From the NCBI GenBank assembly GCA_027366635.1, contig DAHXNE010000032.1:1-60483 (forward strand): 60,483 nt of DNA, read 5' to 3'. The first letter of the stretch is position 1, and every line of letters starts with the position of its first letter. Both the position numbers and the translations under genes were made by a program. The stretch is from Gammaproteobacteria bacterium. Its GTDB lineage: Bacteria; Pseudomonadota; Gammaproteobacteria; Steroidobacterales; Steroidobacteraceae. Below the pieces are notes generated by a model. That model ran no database searches and was not told the DNA's origin. It was given only the letters and a program-made list of their open reading frames with translations. Positions 6,677 through 17,432 of the stretch are shown here, piece after piece.

Positions 6677-9151
6677 ATGCGACTGATGGAGCTGCGCGGC
6701 GAGCGGTTGTTGCGGCCGTTTCGCCAAGCCGGGTTCGCCCTGGCAGTGATCTCGATCCTCGCCCTCGGCATCGGCGCGAACAGCGCGACGCTGAATCTGC
6801 TCTACGGCTACCTTCTGGCCCCCTTGCCGTATCCGCACGCCGATCGCTTGGTGAGTGTCTATTTCACCGCGAAGCAGACGCCCGGCAATCTCGGAATGTC
6901 GTATCCAACGTACTTTGATCTGCGCGCCGCGACAACCGGCATGCGCGCTGCCGGCATGGTCAAGACGAAGAATTTCAATCTCGTCTCGGACGCCAGGCTG
7001 GCGCACGTCCGCGGCGCGGCGGTCACCGCCTCTCTCTTCACTACCCTGGGGGTGCAAGCGGCGCTGGGTCGGGTGTTCGGGGCGGGCGCCAACCGGCCGG
7101 GGGCCGCGCCTGAGGTGGTGCTGAGCGAGCGCCTGTGGTCGCGGCTCTTCAATCGCGACCCCAGGGTGCTCGGGCAAACGGTCAACCTCAATGGCCGCGC
7201 GTACACGGTGATCGGCGTCATGCCGCGCCGTTTCCGGTTCCCCAATGCCCAGACCGACCTGTGGCTGCCCAAGGTGATCAGCCCGTTCGATCGCCAGCCG
7301 CACAACCTGACCGCGTGGCACGACACGATGATCGCCCGTCTCGCCCCGGGGGTGAGTCCGCATCAATTCGCGGTGCAGGCCCAGACGGCATTGCAGCGGG
7401 AGATCCTGCATTTTCCCGATCCTTCTGCCATTGCGCTGTTCAAGACGATGGGCATGCGCATGGCCGTCAAGCCGTTGCGCGCGGCTCTGCTCGGCAACCT
7501 TCATCAGCGCCTGGTACTCGCACAGATCGCCACCGGGCTGCTGCTGCTGCTGGTGTGGTTCAATCTGGCGAACCTGTTCATTGCCCGGGCTCTGGCGCGG
7601 CGTGGCGAGTTGATCGTGCGGCGAGTGATTGGCGCTGACACGCAGCTGTTGTTCCGGCAGCTCTTCGGGGAGGCCCTGACCGTATCGCTGGCCGGAAGCG
7701 TTGCTGGACTGCTGCTCGGCGAGGCGTTGCTCAGAGTGCTGTTGCAGGCGGGTTTTGCGACCAGCGCGGTTGCGTTTCCGCTGCGCGATTGGGCGGTCGC
7801 CGCCGCCATCGCGGTGGGGCTCGCCCTGCTGTCCGCGCTGGTGTTCTCGTTGGCCGGGCTGCACTTCATACGCCGCCAGGACCTCTCCCAAGGGCTCCGG
7901 GATGCCGATGCGCGCAGCACAGGCGGCCGCGGCGAGCACCGGTTACGAGCCGCTCTGGTGGTCACGCAGCTCGCGCTCGCCTTTACATTGAGCGGCGTCG
8001 GCGTGATGCTGGTGCACAGCCTGATGAAGCTCGATGCGGTGAGCCTCGGCTTCCAGCCGCGGCACGTGGTCAGCTTCCAAATCCATGTGCCCTTGGGGAG
8101 CGCATCCGGCCACAGGGCGCAGCTGCGCGCGCAGCTGACGCGATTGCGCGGCGCTGTGCTGCGAGTGCCGGGCGTTCTCGCCGCGACGATTGCCAGCGAG
8201 GTGCCCTTCGATGGCCACAGCATGGGCGGTGCCGCCTATCCGAACCCATACGACGGGAAGCACAGAGCCAATGTCTTTGCCATCGTCACCGACCCGGGCT
8301 ATCTGCGGACCCTCGGCGTGCAACTGCTCTCCGGGCGGATGTTCACAGCGCGCAATGCGGCCTCGACGGCGGGCGATGCGGTGATCGACGCGACGGCCGC
8401 ACGCGAGTTGTTCGCAGCGACGGACGTCGTGGGCCGCCAGTTCAACTTCAACGCTCCGAATGACTCGAAGGCCGGCCTGTTGTTTCGAGTCATCGGCGTT
8501 GTCGGCGATGCCCGGCAGGCGCACCTCGGCTCGCGCAAGCCCACCGGGACTGTCTACATCGACCGTGCCGAAGTTCTGCAGATGAAGGGGACGGTGTTCT
8601 CCTGGGCCATTCCCACCTGGTACGTTGTCGTGCGTACCCCGCTCAGCACCGCCGGAATTCTGCCGGCATTGACCAGGACCGTTGCCTCGATCCTGCCCGG
8701 CGTACCAATCTATGGTGTGCGCAGCATGCGTCAGAGGATATCTCGAACGCTTGCGCCCCGACGGGCGGTGACGGTGCTCGTGTTGATGTTCGCGCTCGGG
8801 GCGCTGGCGGTGGCCGCGGTGGGCCTGTACTCGGTGCAGAGCTACCTCGTCGGCCAGCGCAAGCCCGAATTCGGCCTGCGCACCGCCCTCGGTGCCGACC
8901 GCGCCCGGCTGCGCTGGTTGGTGCTGCGGGAAGCCGGGTGGCTGCTGCTGCTCGGGTCCGCGCTCGGGGCCTGCGGCGTCGTGGCGCTCGGTCGAGTGTT
9001 CTCGGCATCGTTCTACGGCGTGTTGCCTGCGCAACCGTTTGCGTTGCTGCTCGTGGTGACGATCCTCGGCCTGATCACGCTCCTTTCGAGTTGGCTGCCA
9101 GCCCAGCGCGCCAGCCGGGTCCCGCCCATACAAGCGCTGCGGGACCGGTAG
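6677..9151 (+). CDS. FtsX-like ABC transporter permease (ADOP/MacB family)
   Basis: This 824-residue permease has the double arrangement of ADOP-type transporters: an N-terminal membrane segment (FALAVISILALGIGANSATL, about 16-35), a MacB-like periplasmic domain, an FtsX core with three segments (about 275-400), a second anchor and periplasmic domain, and a C-terminal FtsX core ending PAQRASRVPPIQALRDR. The signature GIGANSATLNLLYG and the repeated RTALGADRARLRWLVLREAG motif support the family. The start at 6677 is preferred; an in-frame GTG lies 6 bp upstream. With the adaptor and ATPase it should form a MacAB-like exporter, for an antimicrobial peptide, lipid or toxic compound. The substrate cannot be read from sequence. 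Confidence 0.88.
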   Translation: MRLMELRGERLLRPFRQAGFALAVISILALGIGANSATLNLLYGYLLAPLPYPHADRLVSVYFTAKQTPGNLGMSYPTYFDLRAATTGMRAAGMVKTKNFNLVSDARLAHVRGAAVTASLFTTLGVQAALGRVFGAGANRPGAAPEVVLSERLWSRLFNRDPRVLGQTVNLNGRAYTVIGVMPRRFRFPNAQTDLWLPKVISPFDRQPHNLTAWHDTMIARLAPGVSPHQFAVQAQTALQREILHFPDPSAIALFKTMGMRMAVKPLRAALLGNLHQRLVLAQIATGLLLLLVWFNLANLFIARALARRGELIVRRVIGADTQLLFRQLFGEALTVSLAGSVAGLLLGEALLRVLLQAGFATSAVAFPLRDWAVAAAIAVGLALLSALVFSLAGLHFIRRQDLSQGLRDADARSTGGRGEHRLRAALVVTQLALAFTLSGVGVMLVHSLMKLDAVSLGFQPRHVVSFQIHVPLGSASGHRAQLRAQLTRLRGAVLRVPGVLAATIASEVPFDGHSMGGAAYPNPYDGKHRANVFAIVTDPGYLRTLGVQLLSGRMFTARNAASTAGDAVIDATAARELFAATDVVGRQFNFNAPNDSKAGLLFRVIGVVGDARQAHLGSRKPTGTVYIDRAEVLQMKGTVFSWAIPTWYVVVRTPLSTAGILPALTRTVASILPGVPIYGVRSMRQRISRTLAPRRAVTVLVLMFALGALAVAAVGLYSVQSYLVGQRKPEFGLRTALGADRARLRWLVLREAGWLLLLGSALGACGVVALGRVFSASFYGVLPAQPFALLLVVTILGLITLLSSWLPAQRASRVPPIQALRDR

Positions 9152-9173
9152 CCGCCGCAGGCATAATCGGGTC

Positions 9174-10516
<1,343 letters not shown>

Positions 10517-10520
<4 letters not shown>

Positions 10521-11827
10521 GGCTCGGCGGCTCCGGGCGCTTGCGCGACGCGGGTCTTGCGGCACTGGCGGTGCTGCCGCTGCTGACGCTGGCATTGCTG
10601 CCCGCCGCGGGAGTTCGGCTCGCGGCGGGGGCGCTTTGGTGGGCGGTGGGGCTCGCACTGCTCTGGTTCGCGGGCGGGCTGGCGCTGGCGGCGCGGTGCC
10701 GCGCCCGTCCGCTGCGGTTGCTGGCGACCCTCCTGCAGGGGCTGCGCGCCGCAGATTACGGCGTGAGAATCCGTGGCGGCGGCGGCGCGCAGAGCGAGGT
10801 TGCACGGGAGTTCAACGCCCTGGCGGCACACCTCGGCGGCGAGCGGCGGCACGACCGCGAGACCGACGCGCTGCTCTCGCAGCTGCTGGCGAGCCTGGAA
10901 CTCGGCGTGCTGGTGGTCGACGAGCAGGATCGGCTGGTTGAGCTCAACCCGGCCGCCGAAGCGCTCCTCGGCGCAACCGCGGCCGATCTGATCGGACGAG
11001 CGGCGGATCCGCTGGGCCTCGACGAATGGCTGCGCCGCCCCGCGCCGTTCATCGACCGGCGGGATTTCCCGGCCGGCGGGGGGCCCTGGGAGGTGCGTCG
11101 GGTCATATTCCGTCGTCACGGGAGACCGCACCGTCTGCTGGTGGTCACTGATGTCAGCCGCGCGCTGCGCGAGCAGGAGCGGCATGCCTGGCGGCGGCTG
11201 ATCCGGGTCCTCGGCCACGAGATCAACAACTCACTGGGCTCCATCCAGACCACTTCGAGCCTGTTGCGGGAACGCGCGTCGTCGGCCGATGCCACGCTGA
11301 ACGAGGGGCTGGAGCTGATCGAGCGGCGCAGCCGCTCGCTCGGCGGATTCATCCGACGTTATGCGCAGCTGGCGCGGCTGCCACCGCCCACGCCCGAGCC
11401 GCTCGAGATCACCGGACTGATCCGACACATCGCCGCGCTGGAGGAGCGGGTAGCCGTCAGCGTCGATTGCGGCCCGTCCGCGCTCGTCTGCCTCGACAGG
11501 TCGCAGTTCGAGCAGGCGTTGATCAACCTGGTGCGCAACGCGGCCGAGGCGGCAGTGCAGACCGGCGGTGGCGTGCGCATCCGCTGTCGTGCCGACGCAG
11601 GGGCCTTGCGGATCGAGGTGGAGGACGACGGCCCGGGCATCGCGCACACGGAGAACCTGTTCGTGCCATTCTTCACCACGAAGCCCGGCGGCAGCGGCAT
11701 CGGCCTGTTGCTGGCGCGCCAGATCATCGAGGCGCACGGCGGCAGCCTGCGCCTACTCAATCGTCAGGATGCGAGCGGCGCGATTGCGGTGGTAAGGATG
11801 CCCGCGAGCGCGGCTCGGACGCTCTGA
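10517..11827 (+). CDS. NtrY-like sensor histidine kinase
   Basis: This 436-residue kinase has two N-terminal membrane segments (about 14-32 and 37-58) with almost no periplasmic loop between them, then a HAMP-like linker, a PAS domain (about 120-215, LGVLVVDEQDRLVELNPAAEALLG), a phospho-acceptor helix with His234 (LGHEINNSLGSI) and an ATPase domain with N341 (LINLVRNAAEAA), DDGPGI and a GGSGIGL lid. It is shorter than NtrY itself, which has a large periplasmic domain. The 4-bp overlap with the regulator indicates a cognate pair. Lacking a periplasmic sensor, it probably senses membrane stress or the transporter itself; this is inference. Confidence 0.9.
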
Positions 11828-11866
11828 GCGCAGGGGACCGCCAGCCGCTCGCAGCTGCGTGTAAGT

Positions 11867-11893
11867 TCCTACCAGAACGCAGCACTGCGCTAG
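11867..11893. repeat. REP-like intergenic repeat, copy 2
   Basis: This is the second copy of the 27-bp element at 3709-3735 (23 of 27 identical). It lies between the convergent kinase and outer-membrane-factor genes and contains the stop codon of the latter (TAG on the minus strand at 11892-11890). The GC-rich flanks could form a hairpin, so it may also help to end transcription from both sides. Confidence 0.5.
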
Positions 11894-13428
11894 CGGCCGC
11901 TGCGCGTCGGATCCGGAGTGGATTTATGTTCCGCGGGGGGCGCAGCCTGCCTGGTGCGGACACCGGTTGCCGGCGCGACTCCTCCGCCGGCGGCCAGCAG
12001 CAGCCGGATGGTATCGAGGTATTGGCGCTGCTCGGCGCCGAGCAGGCCGAGCAGGGCGCGCTCACGTTGACGCTGCGCATCGAGGACAGGCAACAGTCCG
12101 GTGTTGCCGGCGAGGTAACTCTCCCGCTCGAGGACCAAGCGTCTGCGCGACAAAGAGAGCGCGCGGGCCTCGGCGGCGCGCTGTTGCGCGTCGTGCTGCA
12201 ACGCATCGAGTGCGTCGGCCACTTGCCGGAAGGCGTTCACCACCACTTGCCGATACAGGTCAGCCCTCTGGTGCAGTACATCCAGCGCCGCCCGACGCTC
12301 CGCATGCAGCCGCCCACCATCGAACAGCGGCGCGGTCAGGCCGGCGATCAGCGACCAGGCGGCCGAGCTGGCATTGAACAGTTGACCCGGTTGCAATCCC
12401 TGCTGCCCCAGCGAGGTGGATAGCTCGATCTGCGGATAGAGATTCGCCGTGGCCACCCCCACCGCCGCGGTGGCAGCACGCAGCTCGGCCTGCGCGGCAA
12501 GGATATCCGGCCGTCGGCGCAGCAGCCGCGAAGGGACCATGACCGGCACGCGGCGCGGCAACATCATCTCGCCCAGCGTCGGGCCCGGCTGGCGCCAGTC
12601 GGCCGGCGCGCGGCCCAGCAGTGCCGCGAGGGCATGACGCGCCACCGCCAGCCGCTGATACAGCGGGGGCAGCAGCGTCGCATCACTGGCAAGCTGAGTC
12701 TTGGCGGTAAGCACATCCAGCCGTGGCACCGAGCCGGCCGAGACCGCCGCGCGCACCAGGTCGACATTGGTCCGATCCGCGCGCAGCAGACCGTTCACCG
12801 CCTGGATCCGGGCCCGGGTCGAGGCGATCATCACGGCCTGCGAGGCCACCTCCCCGCTCAGAACGAGCCGCGTCGCCGCCAGTTCGCTGCGCCGGTATTG
12901 CTCGAGCGCGCGCCGCTCTTCGATGCGGTCGCGCGTGGCGCCCAGGTAATCGAGGTCATACGCAACGCTGATGCCGGCCTCGAAGTAGGTGAAGGGACGA
13001 AAATACTCAGGTCCGAGAAATGCCGCACCATACTTCTTCCGGCCGGTTCCCAGGTCGCCTTCGACCTGCGGGTAACGAGCGGCGCCGGCGATTGCAACAC
13101 TCTGACGCGCCTCGGCCAGCGCCGCCGTGGACGCGGCGACATCGGGATTGTCGGCAAGGGCGCGCGTGACGAGCGCGTCCAGCTGCGGCGAGTGGAACAG
13201 CCGCCACCACCGCCCGGCCGAACCGAGCCCCACGATCGCCCGCTGGCGATACCGGGCCGGCACTCCGGCCGCGCTTGCCGCTCGCCGCGCCGGCGGCCGG
13301 TAGTGCGGCGGCGTAGGCACGCGCGGCCGCTGGAATACCGGACCAACCGCGCATCCGGCGAACAGCAGCGCCGTGAGCGCCAGACCATGACGCCAGCCGA
13401 TGTGCCCGCGGTTTGCCGATCGCCTCAT
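11890..13428 (-). CDS. NodT-family outer-membrane efflux lipoprotein (TolC-like)
   Basis: This 512-residue outer-membrane factor has a lipoprotein signal peptide (LLFAGCAVGP; Cys about residue 26), and the AVGPxFxRP start typical of the NodT/OprM family. Two OEP repeats of long helices follow, including WWRLFHSPQLDALVTRAL (about 73-90) and the second-repeat RLLRRRPDILAAQAELRAA (about 300-318). Such proteins form the trimeric outer-membrane duct of tripartite pumps. The start is 4 bp after the stop of the EmrB-like gene, so it is the last gene of the marR-emrA-emrB-omf operon. It might also serve the MacAB-like exporter next door, which has no outer-membrane gene of its own. Confidence 0.92.
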   Translation of the reverse strand: MRRSANRGHIGWRHGLALTALLFAGCAVGPVFQRPRVPTPPHYRPPARRAASAAGVPARYRQRAIVGLGSAGRWWRLFHSPQLDALVTRALADNPDVAASTAALAEARQSVAIAGAARYPQVEGDLGTGRKKYGAAFLGPEYFRPFTYFEAGISVAYDLDYLGATRDRIEERRALEQYRRSELAATRLVLSGEVASQAVMIASTRARIQAVNGLLRADRTNVDLVRAAVSAGSVPRLDVLTAKTQLASDATLLPPLYQRLAVARHALAALLGRAPADWRQPGPTLGEMMLPRRVPVMVPSRLLRRRPDILAAQAELRAATAAVGVATANLYPQIELSTSLGQQGLQPGQLFNASSAAWSLIAGLTAPLFDGGRLHAERRAALDVLHQRADLYRQVVVNAFRQVADALDALQHDAQQRAAEARALSLSRRRLVLERESYLAGNTGLLPVLDAQRQRERALLGLLGAEQRQYLDTIRLLLAAGGGVAPATGVRTRQAAPPAEHKSTPDPTRSGR

Positions 13429-13432
13429 GCGC

Positions 13433-14956
13433 TCACTCCAGCACCACCGCTTCCTCGGTGACGCGGACCTTGCGCGGCCGCAACAGCAACACCAGCGGGA
13501 TGATCGCGAAAGTCACCAGGCACATCAGCTTGAAGTCGTCGTTGTAGGCGATCATGGTCGCCTGCTGCGTCACCACCCGGTTGAGCGCCGCGAGGCCCAT
13601 GACCGAGGTGAAACTGAATGGCGCATGCAATTGCAGCTGCCCCCCATACGGCACGATGTGCGCCACCAGGCTCTCATGCGCGACCTGCATGTTGTGAGTC
13701 AGCAGCGCACTTGTGCCCGCGATACCGATGCTGCTGCCGACGTTGCGCAGCAAATTGAAGATCGACGTGCCTTCGGATCGCTGCTGCGCCGCCAGGGTGG
13801 CGAAGGCCACGGTCGTTATGGTCACGTAAGTCAGCCCGGTGCCGAAGCCCTGCATGAGGGTCTCGCCCCAGATCAGCCACTGCGGCATCTGCATCGAGAA
13901 GTAATTGGCCATGATCCACAGCGCCGATGCGGCGATCGCCAAGCCGACGGCGATCAGGATACGAGAGTCGACCCGCCCGATCAGCCGCCCGGCGATGAAC
14001 ATGGCGATGAAGCTGCCGAGCCCGCGCGGGGCCATCGCGATACCGGTGGTCAACACCGGATAGCCGAGCAGATTTTCCAGAAGCGGCGGCAACAGCGCGA
14101 GCGTGGCGAACAGCACCATGCTGATGACCAGCATCAGGATGTTGCCGGTGGTGAAATTGCGGTCGCGGAACAGTTTCGGGCTGACGAACGGCTCGCGGGT
14201 GGTGAAGGTGTGCACCAGAAACCAGTACAAACCGAGCAGTGCCACGCCCGCCTCGATCCAGATTTCGGTCGAGCCGAACCAGTCCTTGAGCGAGCCGCGG
14301 TCGAGCATGATCTGCAGCGCGCCGACCGCCAGGCTCAGGGCGGCGAAGCCGAAGAAATCGAATGACGATTGGCGCTTCTTGGTCTCGCGCATGTACGCCA
14401 AGATGAGTAGCGTCGAGAGAATGCCGAACGGCACGTTAACGTAGAACACCCAACGCCAGCTGTAGTTGTCGGTCAGCCAGCCGCCGAGCACCGGCGCCAG
14501 CATCGGCCCGAGCACGACGCCCTGTCCCCACAGCGCCATGGCCCGCCCGTGGTGCTCGGGCGGATTGATATCGAGCAGTACGGCCTGCGACAGCGGCACC
14601 AGTCCAGCGCTGAACCCGCCCTGCAGCAGTCTGAACAACACGATCTGATCGATCGATTGCGCCAGACCGCACAGGGCGGAACTGACCGTGAAGCCGATGA
14701 CGGACACCAACAGAACTTTCTTGCGGCCGAAGCGGCCGGCCAGCCAGCCCGACAGCGGGGTAACGATCGCCGCCGCGACGATGTACGAAGTGAGCACCCA
14801 GTCCATCTGTACGAGCGTGGCGCCCATGCTGCCGCCGATATGGGGCAGCGCGACGTTGGCTATCGTAATATCGACCGATTGCAGGATGGTCGCGAGCGTC
14901 ACCGCGATGGTGATTGGAATACGATGCGGGTAGGCGCTGTCGGCAGTGTGGTCCAT
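13433..14956 (-). CDS. EmrB-type MFS drug exporter (DHA2, 14 membrane segments)
   Basis: This 507-residue proton-driven exporter of the DHA2 family shows the family motifs: LQSVDITIANVALPHIGG at the first segment, LTSYIVAAAIVTPLSGWLAGRFGRKK (motif A region) and the motif C-like stretch LGPMLAPVLGGWLTD. About 14 membrane segments are expected. The ATG at 14956 is chosen over a more upstream open frame because that part would overlap the EmrA-like gene and lacks family similarity. It lies 29 bp after the adaptor and 4 bp before the outer-membrane factor. It would export hydrophobic drugs, uncouplers or fatty acids through a tripartite complex. Confidence 0.92.
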   Translation of the reverse strand: MDHTADSAYPHRIPITIAVTLATILQSVDITIANVALPHIGGSMGATLVQMDWVLTSYIVAAAIVTPLSGWLAGRFGRKKVLLVSVIGFTVSSALCGLAQSIDQIVLFRLLQGGFSAGLVPLSQAVLLDINPPEHHGRAMALWGQGVVLGPMLAPVLGGWLTDNYSWRWVFYVNVPFGILSTLLILAYMRETKKRQSSFDFFGFAALSLAVGALQIMLDRGSLKDWFGSTEIWIEAGVALLGLYWFLVHTFTTREPFVSPKLFRDRNFTTGNILMLVISMVLFATLALLPPLLENLLGYPVLTTGIAMAPRGLGSFIAMFIAGRLIGRVDSRILIAVGLAIAASALWIMANYFSMQMPQWLIWGETLMQGFGTGLTYVTITTVAFATLAAQQRSEGTSIFNLLRNVGSSIGIAGTSALLTHNMQVAHESLVAHIVPYGGQLQLHAPFSFTSVMGLAALNRVVTQQATMIAYNDDFKLMCLVTFAIIPLVLLLRPRKVRVTEEAVVLE

Positions 14957-14985
14957 GATGCGAAAGGACGCTCGCTCGGTCTGAT

Positions 14986-16068
14986 TCAGCTGCGCGCGGC
15001 GTGCGCTTCGGGCCCGGACTGCGTGTCGATCGTCACTTCGGCGCTCAGCCCCGAGCGCACCGGAGGCAACTTCCCGGTCAGCCTCAGGCGCACGTCGAGC
15101 CGTTGCACCACCTTGACCCAATTGCCGGTGGCGTTCTGCGGCGGCAAGATCGCGAACTGCGCGCCGGTGCCGGGCGTGATGCTGGACACGACCGCGTGGA
15201 ACGTCCGGCCCGGATAGTCATCGATGGTCACCGTGGCCTGCTCGCCCGGACGGACGTTGTCGAGAACGTCTTCCTTGTAGTCCGCCGCGATCCAAATGTC
15301 GTGCGTCGATACCAGCACGAATGCCTTGGTGGCAAGTGGCAGATAATCCCCAACCTGCAGGTGCTGCACTTCCGTCACGATGCCGGACATGGGAGCGCGC
15401 ACGGTGGCGTAGGACAGCTCGAGCAACGCATGATTGAGCGCGGCCTGCGCCTCGGCGACCTGTGGATGCTGATCCAGGGGAATATCGGGACGGCCGCCGA
15501 GCCGGGCGAGCACCGCCTCGATCCGCTGCTGCGCGCCCGAAACCGCCTGGCGCGACTGCTGCAGATCCAACTGCGCGCGGTCGAATTGGGATTTCGAGGA
15601 GACGCCGATCTTGAGCAGTCGCACCTGGCGGCGATATTCCCGGTGCGCATAGGCTTGCCGGCTCCGCTCGGAGGCGAGCGCGGCCTCATCGGCCCGGTAA
15701 TCGGCCTCGAGCGACTCGACCGCGAGCCGCGTGGCGGCGAGGCGCGCACGCGCGGCCTGCACGGCAATCAGGAACGGGCGAGGATCGAGCCGGAAAAGCA
15801 CCTCGCCGCGCCGTACCCGCTCGTTGTCGTGCACATAGCGGGCGACCACGCGGCCGGAAACATCGGCGCTGACGGCCACCTGGGCCGCCCGCAGATAGGC
15901 ATCCTCGGTCGACACATAACGGCCGCTGGTGAGGTAGAAATAAAGGGCGACCGCGATCACCAGCAGCGGCACGCCCCATAACAGCAGCGGACGCAGGCGC
16001 GCGCCCCGCGGGCGCGCCGCCGGATCCGCCGCCGACACCGCGGCGCCGTCCTGCGCTGAATCATTCAT
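14986..16068 (-). CDS. EmrA/HlyD-type membrane fusion protein
   Basis: This 360-residue adaptor has one N-terminal membrane anchor (LLLWGVPLLVIAVALYFYL, about 28-46), the EmrA-like segment STEDAYLRAAQVAVSADVSGRV, a long helical hairpin (about 95-200) and the second lipoyl half APMSGIVTEVQHLQVGDYL. It links the EmrB-like transporter to the outer-membrane factor. Its start overlaps the marR stop by 4 bp (16065-16068), so the two are translationally coupled. Confidence 0.92.
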   Translation of the reverse strand: MNDSAQDGAAVSAADPAARPRGARLRPLLLWGVPLLVIAVALYFYLTSGRYVSTEDAYLRAAQVAVSADVSGRVVARYVHDNERVRRGEVLFRLDPRPFLIAVQAARARLAATRLAVESLEADYRADEAALASERSRQAYAHREYRRQVRLLKIGVSSKSQFDRAQLDLQQSRQAVSGAQQRIEAVLARLGGRPDIPLDQHPQVAEAQAALNHALLELSYATVRAPMSGIVTEVQHLQVGDYLPLATKAFVLVSTHDIWIAADYKEDVLDNVRPGEQATVTIDDYPGRTFHAVVSSITPGTGAQFAILPPQNATGNWVKVVQRLDVRLRLTGKLPPVRSGLSAEVTIDTQSGPEAHAARS

Positions 16069-16562
16069 CGCTCGCTCCTGGTGGCCTTGCGGCCGTTACC
16101 GGCGTCGTCCGCCGAGTCCGCCGGCAGGGGCGGCAGCGCGCTCAGGTTCGCATGCACGCGCTCGATCAGCGCCACCAGCTGCGCGCATTCCTCGCCCGAC
16201 AGACCCTGCAGCATCTCCGTGCGGGTCTCGCCGATGAGTCGCCAGATCTGCTCGAGCACGGTTTCCGCCGCAACGGTCAACCACATCGTGTGGGCGCGCC
16301 GATCGGCCGGATCGAAACGGCGCTGCACCCAGCCATCCGCCTCCATGCGATCCAGGATGCGCACGAGCGTCATGGGATCGAGCTCGGCGAGCTCAGCCAA
16401 GCGCTTCTGGCTCACGCCTTGGTTGCTCTGCAGGAGAATCAGTACCCGGCATTGCGGCAAAGTGAGTGCGAACCGATGCGCGCGCTCCTCGAAGCGACGC
16501 GTGTAGCGGCGGCTGACGTCCTTCAGCAGAAAGCCCAGCTGGCGAAAACGATCGGCAGCCAT
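16065..16562 (-). CDS. MarR-family transcriptional regulator of the efflux operon
   Basis: This 165-residue winged-helix regulator has the MarR core: TLPQCRVLILLQSNQG, then the recognition region LAELAELDPMTLVRILDRMEADGWV and the wing RRFDPADRRAHTMWLT. It is the first gene of the operon marR-emrA-emrB-omf. MarR-type regulators repress their own operon and release DNA when they bind phenolic or hydrophobic ligands. A palindrome that covers the putative -10 box lies 39-64 bp upstream of the start codon, which fits autorepression. Confidence 0.92.
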   Translation of the reverse strand: MAADRFRQLGFLLKDVSRRYTRRFEERAHRFALTLPQCRVLILLQSNQGVSQKRLAELAELDPMTLVRILDRMEADGWVQRRFDPADRRAHTMWLTVAAETVLEQIWRLIGETRTEMLQGLSGEECAQLVALIERVHANLSALPPLPADSADDAGNGRKATRSER

Positions 16563-16600
16563 CAGTGATGCATCATGGCAAGTGGCTTATTGTCACCATA

Positions 16601-16626
16601 GAGATTATATCAAGTGATAATATCTC
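16601..16626 (-). promoter_or_regulatory. Promoter and MarR-type operator for marR-emrAB-omf
   Basis: A 26-bp imperfect palindrome (GAGATTATATCAA / GTGATAATATCTC) has 10 of 13 paired positions. On the minus strand it includes a perfect -10 box TATAAT (16609-16604), with TTGCAT 18 bp upstream as -35. The segment is AT-rich in a GC-rich genome. A bound repressor here would block polymerase, so it is the likely operator of the adjacent MarR protein. Confidence 0.68.
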
Positions 16627-16841
16627 GATGCAATAGCTCCTGAGCGGTCCGACGGCTGGCTCGACCATCGCGACGGCCGAACCTCAGGCGCGTGAAGCGG
16701 ATCCGTGACGCCGCCCGGCCCAGCCGAGCGGGGCACGTCCGATCGTAAGGAAGCGCGAACCGGATGAGAGGTCCTTCGGGACCGAGGTCATGCGTGTGCG
16801 GTCAAGAACCGCTCAACGCAGGAGTAAAGTCTGGGCTCTGA

Positions 16842-17432
16842 TCAATCCTTACCGTGCCTCGAGACCAGCGCGCGCTCGATCCGCCGGTCCGGAATCAGCC
16901 ACAGTAACGCCACCAACGCGTACAGGCCGAGCGAGACCCAGCGTGCGTCAGCGGCCAGAACGATGGCGAGCAGATACATCAAAGGGGACACGTTGCCCTT
17001 CCAGTCGTGGCCGATGGCCCGGCGCAGAATCGATGCTTTGCCCTGGGTCACGATGATCCGCTGTTGCAGAATCCACCATGCGACGGCCGCCATCAGCAGA
17101 ACCACACCGTAGGCCGCAGTCGGCACGGAGGCAAAGCGGTTCTCCCCCATCCAGGCGGTGGTGAACGGAATGAGCGAAAGCCAGAAGAGCAAGTGCAGAT
17201 TTGCCCAGAGGATACCCCCGCTCACGCGATGCGTCGCCAGCAGCAGATGGTGATGGTTGTTCCAATAGATCCCGAGGTAAATGAAGCTCAACGCATAGGT
17301 CAACAGCACGGGTGCCACTGGAACGAGCGCGCGTAGATCGGTATCCCGGGGGATTTTCAGTTCCAGCACCATGATCGTAATCAGGATGGCAATCACGCCG
17401 TCGCTGAACGCTCCCATTCGATCGGGACCCAC
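16842..17432 (-). CDS. TMEM175-family (DUF1211) potassium channel
   Basis: This 196-residue membrane protein has the TMEM175 signature near the N-terminus, DRMGAFSDGVIAILITIMVLE (FSDGV lies at about residues 9-13), and six hydrophobic segments. Bacterial TMEM175 proteins are tetrameric, K+-selective leak channels in the inner membrane, where the first-segment isoleucine/leucine ring forms the filter. The NNHHHLL motif of the third segment region is also present. It is a single gene, unrelated by position to the efflux operon upstream. Its length is usual for the family. Confidence 0.85.
   Translation of the reverse strand: MGPDRMGAFSDGVIAILITIMVLELKIPRDTDLRALVPVAPVLLTYALSFIYLGIYWNNHHHLLLATHRVSGGILWANLHLLFWLSLIPFTTAWMGENRFASVPTAAYGVVLLMAAVAWWILQQRIIVTQGKASILRRAIGHDWKGNVSPLMYLLAIVLAADARWVSLGLYALVALLWLIPDRRIERALVSRHGKD

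Noticed and set aside
6557-7939. A 460-codon minus-strand frame over the permease
   Set aside because: The plus strand encodes an FtsX-like permease with correct topology; the antisense product is Gln/Arg/His-rich and unlike any family.
16770-16783. A GGTCC-TTCG-GGACC tetraloop hairpin downstream of the TMEM175 gene
   Set aside because: It has no T-run in either direction and lies 59 bp beyond the stop codon, so I cannot assign it a role.
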